Made by a program: the position numbers and the translations under genes | The notes under the pieces: generated by a model | The model's database searches: none | Seen by the model: only the letters and a program-made list of their open reading frames with translations | What the model was told of the DNA's origin: nothing | Part shown: positions 12,501 through 25,317 of the stretch, piece after piece | How the letters are laid out: each line of letters opens with the position of its first letter | Numbering within the stretch: position 1 is the first letter of the stretch | Assembly: GCA_003255065.1 (NCBI GenBank) | Contig: QAOA01004423.1 | Location: 186,001 to 250,000, forward strand | DNA length: 64,000 bases | Source of the DNA: Cercis canadensis | Lineage: Eukaryota > Streptophyta > Magnoliopsida > Fabales > Fabaceae | Direction of reading: 5' to 3'

Positions 12501-15124
12501 CTTTGAGAAATTGCTTGTTGAAATGGGGTTGTATAGCTTAGAATTTCAGTTGATGCATGTGTCCCAAGTATGCTGCTAATAATATCACCTACCTTGTCAG
12601 GGAGGTGTTCAAAGAGTTCACTTGTTAGATGGCACTATTAGTGGAGTTTTGTTGTTGGAATTGTTCAAGAGAGATGGAATGGGAACAATGGTGGCAAGGT
12701 ATGAAATCTCTGCAGTCTATGTCTTGAAAATGTTTGTTTTGATAACGACTTCTTGTATCTAATGGTTAAGAGCAATTTGGTCACAGTAATATATGATAAT
12801 TTCTGGTGCTTTCAAAATTGTTTGTCCAACTGTTTTGTTCCTTGATGTTAATTAACTTTGCCACCTGAGTATACAGCTTGGCTCTCAGCTCCACCTCTGG
12901 GCATTCCTTTATTTATTTATTTTTTCATTTTTAGTTCCTGTTATGAAATAATTGATTAAAAAACTGAGTGGTTAAATGGCTGCCATCTGGGTGATGGGGG
13001 GCACACATGTTAAACACTCATGCAGGTTGTTGCATTTTATTCAACACACCATACCACTACAAACATGTTACACCCCTGAAGAGTTTTTTCATAGTTTTTT
13101 TTTTTTTCTTTTGAAAACCCCAAAATTGCTTTAGTAGCAAATCCTCCAATGTTCATGGGGGTTTCTCTATTCATCAAATAAATCAAAAAGCCTCTTCTAC
13201 AGGCTTCTAGAGAAAGTTGAATAGAGTGCTGATGAGCTCTTTTTTGTTTCCTTAGCAATATTTGTCTCTTAATGCCTATTTTCATTTACTGATCATTCAA
13301 TTAAATTTTGCAGTGACCTTTATGAAGGAACTCGGATGGCTCAGGTGACAGATCTTCCTGGAATAAATCAACTTATTCAACCTTTGGAGGCATCTGGCAC
13401 ATTGGTTAGAAGAACTGATGAAGAGGTTTGTTTGACTTTTCTTTGAGATTCTTCATAACCATTGTAGATACCATAATTTAAATAGCCATTACTTGTAATT
13501 TTGTCCTGAGCCCTATTATATTTTACTATTCTTTGTTTATAGCTGCTTCAATCATTGGATTCCTTCAGCGTTGTGGAAAGAGAAGGTCAAATAATTGCTT
13601 GTGCTGCTCTTTTTCCTTTCTTTGATGAGAAGTGTGGGGAGGTTGCTGCTATTGCAGTATCTCCCGACTGTCGAGGCCAAGGACAGGGTGATAAACTGCT
13701 TGGTATGATATTGCCTCTATTGATTTAGAAAGTCTTGTGCTCAATGACTACATTTGTGGAATGTATTGGAATGTGATGGTTGGTCATCCTTTGTGCTGAC
13801 TTGTATTGAAATTCATTGTAGGATAACAATTTGTATCTGTTATGAAAAAGCTTTTCGCGAAGTAGATGAGTGCAGGGGTTGCCATGAATTTGTTTCCCTT
13901 TTTGTTCTGCCAAGTCTTTACCTGTTGTTATCTGATATCCATTGGTTAATGGTGCTACAAAAATTTCCTCATTCTAATGTGACCATGAAATATGTTATTG
14001 GCTATTAAAGGGACTGTTTCAACATTTTTCAAGTTTGAGAAGTTCATTTATGACAGTGGAAACAGCATACGGATGTTACATTCACATCCCCCTCTTTGTC
14101 ATGTGAAATAAAACCCAACTAGGACGTTATTTGAGATTATGAACACATAAAACCACAATATTTTTATGCTTATCTATTTACTGTGAGAGTTATCTGCTTA
14201 ACTATTGTTCTGACTTTGAAGAGTATGATGCTTGAGAAATTTAGACGTTGTAGGATCTGTGCTATTCTAAAATGGGCTAGTAAGCACCTTGAAAGTTTTC
14301 TTCTTATCGGTAGTTAGTTCTTTGTAAAGTTCTCCATTGCTGTACCTTCAGCTGTTTGAATGCATAGGGCCATTTTCTTTTACCATTTCATCCAAAAACT
14401 GCAAATATTTTATGATGATGCTGTGTTATCCAGCAACTGTTCGATAATAATCTTTTGGTCCTGTTGCTCCGCAATGTTGTTTGTCACGTGTTTTCAGTAT
14501 TTATTTAATTCTATGATTTGATATATGTAGATTACATTGAGAAGAAGGCATCATCTCTTGGATTGAATATGCTTTTCCTGCTTACAACCCGTACAGCTGA
14601 TTGGTACGTAACCTTCCAAAAGCATATGCTAATAGTTATTTAAGTCAATGTTGTTGTTGGTTATCTGTGGATTGTTAACTTCACTTTTTGCTTTGCTATC
14701 TATATACCTTGGATATAGCATATGGTTCATCACATCTTAATAAAAAAAAAACTCCCAACAAAAAATCTTGGGAGCTGAAAGTGGGTTGTTTCTTCTCATC
14801 GAAGTGGATAGGTTCATATCGATGGAGTTTGGAATGACTTGTAATTTGGATGCAAATTATGGGCATTACATTTTATTGTATGGTTTATTAACTTCATTGC
14901 AGCTTTCTTATTGGCGGAAAAAAAGAAATTACTGCTTTCTTAAATAAAAGAAATCACGACATTTGCTTGACAGGTTTGTGAGACGTGGATTCTCAGAATG
15001 TTCAATTGATTTTATACCGGAGAAGAAAAGGAAAAAGATCAATTTGTCCCGCAATTCTAAGTATTATATGAAGAAGCTACTACCTAATACAAGTGGAATT
15101 ACTGTTGGTAGGAAATTTGCTTGA
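9580..15124 (+). CDS. NAGS: Amino-acid N-acetyltransferase (N-acetylglutamate synthase), chloroplast, 616 aa
   Basis: Ten exons: 9580-9963, 10115-10202, 10376-10584, 10747-10898, 11245-11668, 12601-12698, 13314-13425, 13543-13702, 14531-14603, 14974-15124. All join in phase. The enzyme acetylates glutamate with acetyl-CoA, the first step of arginine/ornithine synthesis. About 80 N-terminal residues look like a plastid transit peptide. An amino-acid-kinase-like domain follows ([68 protein letters not shown]). Then comes a GNAT domain with the acetyl-CoA loop [11 protein letters not shown] and [17 protein letters not shown]. The C-terminus ends [20 protein letters not shown] plus Ala. Intron 1 has no in-frame GT donor: the frame requires CTCAAG followed by GCAGGT, so it appears to be a GC-AG intron. 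Intron 5 (11669-12600) is the longest. Family assignment is very secure. Confidence 0.95.
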
Positions 15125-16476
15125 GGTTAAGGTTTATTCTTTCTTTTGTTTCGTTTCGGTGGCTAGGGGAGTGCGGTCAATTAGGACAATTAGGCAATAA
15201 TCAGTAGCTCTGACAGGCTTCTTCCGCATGTAACAATAATTCTTATTGTTGTTATTTATAGTTTGTTGTATTTCAATTCCAGTTTTTTATATTGTGATTG
15301 TACTCCAATCCCATCATCCTGTTGCAGCCACGACTTAAGCTTTAATTTCAGATGAAATTTAGGAGAAATNACAATTAGGCACTTGTGTAGGCAATAATCT
15401 CTTAATTATATGGTTACTGGAAAATCAGTAGCTCTGACAGGCTTCTTCCGCATGTAACAATAATTCTTATTGTTGTTATTTATAGTTTGTTGTATTTCAA
15501 TTCCAGTTTTTTATATTGTGATTGTACTCCAATCCCATCATCCTGTTGCAGCCACGACTTAAGCTTTAATTTCAGATGAAATTTAGGAGAAATGGAATCA
15601 TCTGGATGCTTTTGAATTATGCATATCAAGGGCTCCAAGCACCCAATCCAACAAATGTATATTATTTTCCACCCTTAGTGCTTGGGAGGATGTTTTGGAA
15701 CCGGAGTTCATAGGCCTCATCAGTTAAATAGGAAGATGTTGCAAATCTAATATATCTCGTGATGATTTCCCCCCCCCCACATTTTCTTTATAAGGAAATC
15801 GAAGTGCAAACAGAGGGGTTACAACGGCTAGTTCCATGTTATTAATTTCACCTTAACAGAGAGTATTCTAATATGAGGTCAAAAATTATGATTCCAACAC
15901 AATTTCCATTAGAAGTTATATGTTTTTATGATTGAAAAAAAAATATTCTACTGCCCTGGTAGATAGCAATTTTCTTATAGCAGGTTATCATCTCATTTAA
16001 TATTTAATTACATCAAATGTAGAAGAAACAGATGAGTAAGGTACACAGTTGGCCTAAACTTCTACCAAAAGCTCAATGTAGATTGTGATAGCTACGTTTA
16101 AGAAACCTGTGAAAGTGACTAAAGAAGCATTTTCTTGCACCATACACTCCGAAACAACTAAAAAATCAGTATCATTGTAGCAGTAAGCAGACACATGGCT
16201 CAGGCAGAAGCTCCCCCACAGCTCATGGGCACCTCAGTTATTTATGCTAGCGGTCCACAGCCAGTTGTCCATTACAGTGCCCAGGCAAATGGAGGCAATT
16301 AAGAGTATCAATCAGTTACACAGATCAAAGTGAATAAAGATAAGCAATGGTCTCGTTTATTTTTAATCAAGTAATTCACAGAACTTTCTTTTTCCAAGGA
16401 AAAATGTTCAAGGAGAAAGTTGCATGACTTTGCATCTTCAGGAGACAATGAAAGAACAGGACTAGAGACAAACTAA
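15125..16476. other. Convergent spacer between NAGS and NDUFS4 3' ends
   Basis: Contains the NAGS 3' UTR, the duplicated block at 15199-15593 around an N, and otherwise no coding region that I can support. Confidence 0.5.
15199..15593. repeat. Direct duplication on both sides of an N at 15370
   Basis: Copy 1 (15199-15369) and copy 2 (15423-15593) are essentially identical, from AATCAGTAGCTCTGACAGG to TTTAGGAGAAAT. Copy 1 runs straight into the N. About 52 bases after the N precede copy 2. This is another probable unmerged contig overlap in the NAGS 3' flank. Confidence 0.75.
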
Positions 16477-19347
16477 TCATTCTTCATCAAATTTGGGTAG
16501 GCCCTTCCATTTAAAGTTGTCTGCATATAATTTCACCTGCAAACACAAGTAAAGGATTACAGAGCTTTGCTGGTAGTTTCCAATGTGTGCATGCAGGTTC
16601 GACTACGAGTGACTTTATGAATGCTTTCACACATATAGGCCTTCCCACTAAGCAGTGAAATTCTTTTTTTATAAGCATCCTTGACTTGTTTTTTCAGATA
16701 CTTCTTTCTTTGTTCTATTCAATAAAGAATTACTATTTATCCTAGTAAAAGAGCAAAAGTAACCACCTTCAATTAATGATTTGGATCTTGGAAGTGTTAA
16801 TATACCAAAAAACAAAAGCATTTTAAAGCTATTTGTAAAAGAAGCCGAATCATAACTTTAATACTTCTCAGCACACAGGAAGAATCCTTGTTCAAGATTT
16901 TAAAGACTATTTGGATGACAAATAAATAAAATTTACAGACACATTTGGGGGCACAAGGACAGATAAAATGGGGACAAAACACATTAAAAAAGAAAAAAAA
17001 AAAGTTGATTTACTTGTGGTAATATAAACCAAATAATACTTAACCACATAAATTAAACGCTTAGCTAAAATCACTGTTATGCAAAGTGCTAAAACTTTTA
17101 ATCCAAATTGTGAGAGAAGCTCAAACCTTCAGCAATGGTGTGTGGCGCTTCTGGACCTGCATCAAGTTCAGAGCTTTCGTTAATAGGTAAAGGGAAAAAA
17201 AAAAAAAAAACTTGAGAAACANAAAAAAACTTGTGAAACAACAATGCATAAAATAATTTACCAAGTAGACTTTTCTGTTTTACAGTCAAAACGATGTTCC
17301 AGCAGCCTAATGCTTGAAACAACAAGAAGTGACTAACAACTATATTCTACTGATAATTGTACATCTCAGCTCAGCCTTATCCTAACTGCTACACAGTAAT
17401 ATAAAAATAAGAGGAGCTAGTTGTTCTAATTTAGATTTCTAAGTACACAGCTACAAAGCTCCAGATAAATTCCTAGTTGCAAAGTTGATACCCTCATTTT
17501 TTGAATATAATTTTCAGCTAATATCCCCGTTGATCCATGAGGAAGAAAAGATGAACTACTCCACCAGAGAATAATACTATTAACAATAATGCATATGAAC
17601 TATATCAAGAGACATCCTGGTGTCAAAAGACACAGAAATCTTGAGTTGCCTAACAAATGAATAGCAAGACATACCACGTATTCCCAACCGTGTTTCTCAG
17701 CAAATGCCTTTGCTGCTTCTTCGCTATCAAAACTCAAGGCAGAATCACCAACATTGGCGTATGGATCTCCAGTGGATGTCCAGCCCATCAGTGGATTTTC
17801 CCACCTATAAACACGTTAGTTGACAGTAACAAGTTGTTGAGCCATTATGAATTATTACAAATTCCCACTAGTTCAAGTGATATGATCAGGGAATTAAAAA
17901 AAAATAGATACTATGTTGAAATTGCTAGTAACTCCTCAAACTTTTCATGAACTAAAAGTATTCAATTATGTGCAGAGTCATAATAGAAGTGGAGGTTTGA
18001 AAACTGTCATAGTCTAGGAAATCTCAAGGCAGATTGCAAGTATATGACTTATTTTTGAAATATCAAATTTTATGACCGAGTTTCAAGCAGAAATTGTTAG
18101 CATACTTAGTAAACAGCAGATATCCTCATGCAGATTGCAATAACAAAAATATGCCACCTACACATCATGAAACTTATCAGACAGTATCCCATGGCAGAAA
18201 ATTACTGAAGAACATAGAAGAGTTCTAATTCAATAATTAAGACAATGATGCTTAAAAAAATTGTGAAAGAACCATGCAACAAAAAGAATGTACTTTTGTG
18301 TTGACAAAAAATTGATCTTCCATCTTCCAACCTTCCCAGATCCTTGTTGTGTTGCAGTTCTAGCAGGTGAGTAAATTCCAACCTGCATCATATCACAAAA
18401 ATAAGAAAAATGGCAAATTCAGTTTCAGTAGTTGAAAAAGGGAGGGAAAAGACGGGGGGAGGGGGGGATGAACAATGATGATGATGCAATCAGTATATTA
18501 CCAGCTGAATATAATATATATACATAACAAATCCCATAGCAATTTAATCTTAACTGTTCAAAATATCAAGACTAATGCATCAAAACCTTGATTGAGAAAA
18601 AAAGTATGAAGCCCTTGTAATACCGCTGTCTTGTATCCTATCAGGTTATTTACCTAGCTAGGGTACACTATCTTCAAAGCAGTGCTCACTTAACATTAAA
18701 TTAGCAGTTTAGCACGCACCACAATGGTGCAGTGCAAAGACAGAAGCACATAACCTCTAACCAATATAAAGTTTCAATTTATATACACTAATCCAATAAG
18801 GCTTACCATACATACAAATATAAACATTCATAACAGCTGAAATAATCATAACAAGATAAGACACACTAGAAATGGAATCCCTATGGGAGGCACCCATCTC
18901 GCAGCTAACAGCACCCAACTCTAGGCACCTTACTCTGCGAGCTGCGCGCATATTAACAATATAAGTTGCCAACCATTACAATACATTAGCTTTGAATCGT
19001 ATCTGCTAGGTATGAACCCTAAGTTAACAAACCACAATGGCAGCAGGAAATAGGAGAAGGTATTGCCCCAATCTCCACTTGAATAATTCCAATTTGTGAT
19101 TATGTTTTCAACATGATTCCTACCACAAGAAAAGACAAACGCTTGAATTAGGCTCAAAATTAAATTAGAAGATGATAGAGTAAAATACCCTCCTACGAAG
19201 GTGTTCTTCAGGAATTCCAGAAACCAATCCGATCTCGCCTGGTTTGGCCTCTACCAATGCGTCTGAAGAGAATGGCCGGCACAGAGGGGCCAGAGTGGTG
19301 CGTAGGGCACGGCCATGGCTCGCCATGCGTTGCAGGTTGTTCGCCAT
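16477..19347 (-). CDS. NDUFS4: NADH dehydrogenase (ubiquinone) iron-sulfur protein 4, mitochondrial, 155 aa
   Basis: Minus-strand exons 19347-19189, 18382-18294, 17804-17675, 17156-17127 and 16536-16477 join in phase to 155 residues. NDUFS4 is an 18-kDa accessory subunit of the complex I peripheral arm (Arabidopsis FRO1). An Arg/Ala/Ser-rich presequence ([18 protein letters not shown]) precedes the conserved core: [68 protein letters not shown], and the end [14 protein letters not shown]. The start at 19347 was preferred. An in-frame ATG at 19371 would add eight residues (MPTNCSST) and cannot be excluded. Intron 3 contains an N at 17222 with a tiny flanking repeat (ACTTGAGAAACA / ACTTGTGAAACA). 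The 30-base fourth exon ([10 protein letters not shown]) is easily missed by gene finders. Confidence 0.95.
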
Positions 19348-20868
19348 CGTCGATGAACAATTTGTGGGCAAATCAAGCTCGCGCCTTGAAAATGAGTTTT
19401 ATGGGCTACCAAGTGAAAATGAAATCAGAAAATCCATCATCGTACTGTCGTTGGTTTATGTTCCAATAAAATTACGGGTTCAACCCGTTTTACCTTTTTA
19501 TATTAGACGCATCCCCAGAAATTACCGTTTTCCTGTTTTTAGCTATAAGTTGTACGATAACCAGCAAGAAAGGGCTTGGAACCTTCTAGAAATCCTGCAT
19601 TTTATTTATTTTTAACCGATTATCATAATTTCTAATTAATTTCAAATATCTTAATAACAATTAAGGTGTAACCTGATATGGAAGGATAAAAATTGTTAAT
19701 TTTTCACCAAAAAGCTTAAAAAGGTAATTAGATTATCAAAAATTCGCCAGGATACTTGTCTTTTCTATTTTTATCACAAGAAAGATAGTTAAAAATAAAA
19801 GTACTTCAAAACAATTTGAGAAAGTTAGGGGTATTTTGTTAATTCGAAAAATATTGGGTTCCAACTTCAAAGTTTTTCTGTAAGCACACAAATAAAGAAC
19901 ATATTTTTTCGGTCGAATATCTGTGTATCTAGTTTTTCTCAGTTCTTCCATGAAAATCTTTGGACTAATTAGATTTCTCTGCGCGTAAATACTTTGAACT
20001 TTTCCCAATTGTCGCCGTCTCCCGGTGATTTCTTTGATGCGGTACACCTATATATACCGATTTCTTCTATTGTCGTCCTCCTTTTTTTTCTCGAAGAAAG
20101 TTATGAATTTTACCATACATCAAAGCATACTCTGCTGTGTCTCTCCCCCAAGTCATTATGGATTACTTTATATACATCGGTGCTTCTGTGCTATGATTCT
20201 TCTACTCAAATTTTGCTGATTGTGTCTGTGTGAGCTAAAAAGCAGCTTCTTTTCATTATCATTTTCTATTTTTAATGTAAATTTCAAACTAAGAAATTTG
20301 CAATTTTTTGGTTCTACAATTCGAAATAATGCATAAAACCTCAGATGATTGCGGGAATTCTTTATGAATTGTAGTTAATTTTCAATTGACGTGTTGCTAT
20401 AGCTGGAAGAGGTGGTTTTAGATTGTATAAACTTTTCTCTTTGGCGTTTGCAGTTCCACATAGCATTCAGAAGGCCTGTTTTCATACGCATTGCATCAAC
20501 GCAGTGCTTCTAACAATGTTATAAGTTATAACACTCTTCATCCAGCTACATGATATGAAATATTGCTGGCTGGACTTTGTGGAATAGCTCTGTTGTTGAA
20601 CGTTGGGGGATTGATGGATGAGATTGAAGTGAGTTTGGTACTCAAAGTTGATGTTAAATGCTTGGAATTTGTATGATGAGTTCTCATTTTTTATTCATTC
20701 TAATTGTGTTTGTAGGTTATGTAAACCTGTATATTGTTTTTTCAATCAGTAGTCAGATTTGGCTAGTTCGTGGATGGGCATGCACAAAAAGGCAGCAATC
20801 AAGCTGACAGTTTTGCTATAGAATAGACGCAAAGATAAGGATTTCAAACAAGGGCTGGACTTTTTTTG
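19348..20868. promoter_or_regulatory. Shared divergent promoter region of NDUFS4 and TRB
   Basis: The two start codons face away from each other across 1.5 kb. A TATATATA run near 20049-20055 followed by a T/C-rich stretch could serve the TRB gene, whose leader may contain an intron: several pyrimidine-rich acceptors (for example TTTGCAG near 20453) precede the start. No coding region is supported here. Confidence 0.4.
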
Positions 20869-23800
20869 ATGGGTGCACCTAAGCAGAAATGGACTGCAGA
20901 AGAAGAAGCGGCACTGAAAGCTGGAGTAATCAAACACGGGGCGGGGAAATGGCGCACTATACTTACAGACCCAGAGTTCAGCCCCATTTTGCGCATGCGT
21001 TCAAATGTGGACCTTAAGGTATGTCCGAGTGTTGAAGAATCTAACCAATCTTGGCAGGTATCATAGCCTGGAAGTTCTAATATTATGTCAGCTTGGGAAT
21101 CTTCGATTAAACTTGCAAAATAACCATCTGTTTATTGCACTATAAGATAAATATATTGAATCCTGTGTTTTTAGTCAAATTGCCAAAGTTATGATGTATG
21201 ATGGTGCAATAGTGTTTATGATTTGAACTGTGAACAGGATAAATGGAGGAATATAAATGTGACAGCAATATGGGGATCCAGGCAGAAGGCAAAGCTTGCA
21301 CTTAAAAGGAACCTTCCAACCCCCAAAAATGACAATAACCAAATGGCCTTGAGTGTTGTTGTTCAAGGTGATGATGATGGTCCTGATACTAAGCCTCTGG
21401 CAGTTTCTGGCGGAACATTGCAGCCTGCTAATTCAAAAGAATCTATATCAAGGTTACAGTACTTCCAATTAAATATATCTGCCATTTATAAATCTAAGAA
21501 AAAGAACGGACTTCATGGTTGTGGGCCTTGATTATTTTATTCGTGTTCTAGAATGGTGTTTGGAAAAACATTGTGAAATAATGTATGGTACTTAACCTTC
21601 AAGTAGCTAGTTCTTAGATTACATGAAGTGGTGCACTGGTATGCCAATTTTCTATTGTATAGACTACAAATAAATAAACAACTAAACCAAATTCTCTCAT
21701 TTTAAGTTATGATTCACTCTGCTCTAAGCATGGCAAAAATGTGTGCAACAGATGATATTATTGCTTACCTGGAACAAAAGAAGAAATAAAACAGTAGAAG
21801 ATATCATAGACAATGTCGAGTATGCTATTTTTTGCTAGTTCACAGAGTTTGTGCTGATTTTGCTGAAATGCTTATTGTGTATTTAATCATACTTGTAATT
21901 TTTCTTCATAATAAACATGTCTAAAATACTGAATTAGATGGTTTACTGGCTGCATGAGTGAAAGCAGAATCTGCCATGGTGGTTAATTTAGATCTTTGTT
22001 GTTGTTAGAAATAGTTCAACCACAGTCACAGAGTACAACTCAAGGATTCTGTGAACTTTTTAACCTTTCTAAATGTGCTATAAAAGGCTTGTTTGGAAAG
22101 ATGAATGACCTGACTTTTTCTTAACATAACTCTTGAAAATTCTGCGGCAATTCGCAATGATGGCAGGTTGGATAATCTTATTTTAGAGGCTATTATCAAT
22201 TTGAAGGAGCCAAAGGGTTCTGACAGGGCTGCCATTGCTGCTTTCATAGAGGTATTTGATGATTCTAGAATTTAAGCATATATAGAAATTGATTGCTTAT
22301 AAAAATATTAGTGCATGTAAAATTTAATGCTACAAATATTAGTGAAATTTTCCCTTTAGTAGATCTCTTACTTTTTTCAGGTTCATTCTCATGAATTGAT
22401 TTACATTTATGAGCTGTTTGGTACACAGATTCTATGGGAATTCTCAGGAAATTTCATTTTGGAAACTAGAATTACAGCATTTAATTATCAAGTTTTCTTG
22501 GAATCCTAATTTCCCTCGGGATTTAGTTACCTTAAGAATATGAGCAGCTGAATCCCACTGGTAGTCATAGGATTTATGGATTCCCATCGTAGGGAGTTTA
22601 TTATACACTATGAAAGAACAAAAATTCCGACCCTCAAGCTTGTCAGATCAAGTTGTTTCAGCTTAAAAATTTCTCTCTCTTCGCACTTGATTGATCTCTT
22701 CTCTCTTTATCAAGCAAGGGCTCCAGGAAGACTGTGGCAGAATGGATTTGGAGCTTCTGCCCAACTTCAAAAATCTTCACCTTAAGAACCAGTTTGTGAT
22801 CAAATTATCAAATCAGATTGTGCAATTATATTCTGATCAGAGGACCTCGTAGAGATCACAAAGCCATGCATGTGCCACAAATCTTGGACATAAAGCAGAA
22901 AGGGCTGGATTTGAGAGGACCTATCTACTTACTGTTATCCTATACTTCGTCTATCTTGTCAATTAGCATGACTTAATCTTATAGCTTTAGTGAATGCAGA
23001 TAATACTAGCAGTGTATTGCATGTTGATGTGCATATGCATACATCATTGCATTGAAAGTGACTCTGACACTTTTCTACTCTTTAGGGTCAATACTTGTCT
23101 CCACCAAACCTCAGAAAGTTGTTATCAACAAGACTGAAGCATATGGTGGCAATCGGCAAGTTAATAAAGGTAATTTTACTGTCAGTTAGTGCTATAGCAA
23201 AGCACATGGACTTCTGCACCTTGGATTTTGAGGAGCCCAAGAAGGAAGATACCTGCAAACCTTTATGCTTCAAAGTCTATCTAGACAATGCTTGGAGCTC
23301 ATACTGAATATTTGTTTAAGTATGACAAAGATTTATTGATAATAACATGTTTGATCTCACTAGAAGTTATTAACAGAAAATAATATACGAAGAGAAATGA
23401 CTGGTTAAATGTGCACCTGTAAACAGGTCTCTAGTCCTTTATGCCTGCTTTTTTTGCGCTATGCATATATGGGTATGTTCTTCAGTTGGAGTGAAAATTC
23501 TTTGAGTTGATAAACTGTCACAGCAAATAAACCAGGGAGATAGGTTCTTACTGTAAGATAACTATTAGCCACGTAACAGAATACAGTATTTGAACTTGTC
23601 TTTGGTGTATGTATTTACAGGTAAAACATAAGTACAGGATTGCACAAAGTTCAACTATCTCGGAGAAAAGAAGGTGCTCTCCCCTGTTACTGCTAGAAGG
23701 AAGGTCCAAAGACTCTCCAAAAGCAGATAAGACTGATGTCAACCTCCTGTCAAAATCCGAGATTGATGCAGAGCTATCAAAGATGAAGGATATGACAGCA

Positions 23801-23974
23801 CAAGAGGCTGCTGCAGCTGCTGCAAAAGCAATTGCAGAGGCAGAAGTTGCCATTGCAGAGGCTGAGGCAGCAGCAAGGGAGGCGGAGGCTGCAGAAGCTG
23901 AAGCTGAGGCTGCCAGAGTGTTTGCGAAAGCAGCAATAAAGGCACTGAAATGCAGAACACTTCATATTTGGTAG
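20869..23974 (+). CDS. Telomere repeat-binding factor, single-Myb-histone (SMH/TRB) type, 295 aa
   Basis: Exons 20869-21018, 21238-21452, 22167-22251, 23086-23169 and 23621-23974 join in phase to 295 residues, a typical TRB length. An N-terminal Myb/telobox domain (residues 1 to about 60) begins [20 protein letters not shown] and contains the telobox helix VDLKDKWRN split by intron 1. A central H1/H5-like globular domain (about 122-185) reads [20 protein letters not shown], then [12 protein letters not shown] and VKHKYRI. A C-terminal Ala/Glu-rich coiled coil (about 230-280) ends [11 protein letters not shown]. TRBs bind telomeric repeats and telobox promoter motifs and recruit PRC2 and histone demethylase complexes in the nucleus. 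By position it matches Arabidopsis TRB2/TRB3. Intron 3 contains a 'GAGCTGTTTGGTACACAG' stretch reminiscent of MITE ends, not resolved. Confidence 0.93.
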
Positions 23975-25317
23975 CTTCCTTACTGAGAAATCTAATTTGA
24001 TTATGCCTATAAATCTGCTGTTTATAGATTTATCATAAATTCTTTTTCCCATTTAGAACGCTTTGTCATATCCTAATTATTCAAATAATGTGGTACTGGT
24101 TCTGTATTCTCTCTCGGTCTCTCCTTTAAAAGACTAAGGTTCTAATAGTCTAAAAGTTTTTCATTCTTAAATTTTTCAATCTTTTCCCCTGGCAAGTGTC
24201 AAGAGTTTGACCAGTATATGGGCAAAGATCTTTCTGCAAAGCCAAAGGTTACTTTAACAAACTTTTGAGAGGGATGTCTGAATCCCTGGCGGTGTCTACC
24301 TTTGCTGCTATGCTTAACAGCCAAATTCTACTCCATCATTTCCCAATGCCTAGCATTAAGTTGTTCTTTATCTACATATTCCAGAACAATGGTGTGGATC
24401 TGCCAGCCATAAAATGCTTTCAGAGATCCCCAACTATCTTATTAAATTTTCTATTAATCAAAACACAGTCTCTTGTAAAACAAGAATCGGGGAATGTTCA
24501 TGACTTCTGGTGAAAGGTTTTCTCTAAGCTTTAGTTCAGTGATGCAGTGTTCTGATGCCCTTAGAGAAGTAATTTCGTTAGTTCTGTCTGTTAACCTTTT
24601 TTATAATTACCTTGCAGATGGTAATGCGAACTTATGCATGGTTGTCTTCAGCAATATATTCTCCCGACATCATAGTTCTGCTGCTATGCTTCCTGCCTGT
24701 ATTTCATAACTGTACATAATTTAGGCTTGTAAATCTGGAATATGCGGGATTTGATCCAATGAAACATTTTGTTAGGTGTTCGCTAAGAGGTTATAGTTTT
24801 TCTCCTTATTTTTAAAGGAAGACAATGAGGCAGAGAGTACAAAGTACTAGTTGAAGAGTAGAACTAGCGACCAGGAGTGCTGCAGTGGAACATGTGATTT
24901 ATATCCACTGAGGAGTAAATGAAAGAATACAATTTTCATGTGATGTTTCAATAGCTATATGGATTGTCTGTCTGGGAGGTCAGAAATATGTGGATGCCTG
25001 TTCTAAAGACATTGCTATGTTTTTTCTAAGACATTACTATATTAAACAATTGCTTTGTGATTCCATTTTAACGAATATTGTGTATCAGTAAATCGGTAAA
25101 TCATAAAATCTATTATAGTCGGGGAAGGGAGGGGAAATCAATAGAAATTCAGTATGAAAGGTAATTTAGTTTTACATACAAGTGGTGTACACGTAGTCTC
25201 TTTTAATTGATAACAAGAATTACATATCTCGCAACATGAACATTGTTATAACCTCTCTGGGTCGGTTTTGGCCTTCAAATGATGATATGCAATACAGTAA
25301 CTAGCGTCTAGCACTTA
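23975..25317. other. Convergent spacer between TRB and DG1-like 3' ends
   Basis: Short open frames here (24265-24709) lack codon bias, homology and splice context. I see only 3' UTRs and plain AT-rich DNA. Confidence 0.5.

Noticed and set aside
23739..24052. Leu/Gln- and Cys-rich antisense frames opposite the TRB last exon
   Set aside because: They mirror the Ala/Glu repeats of the TRB coiled coil on the other strand; shadows of the real gene.
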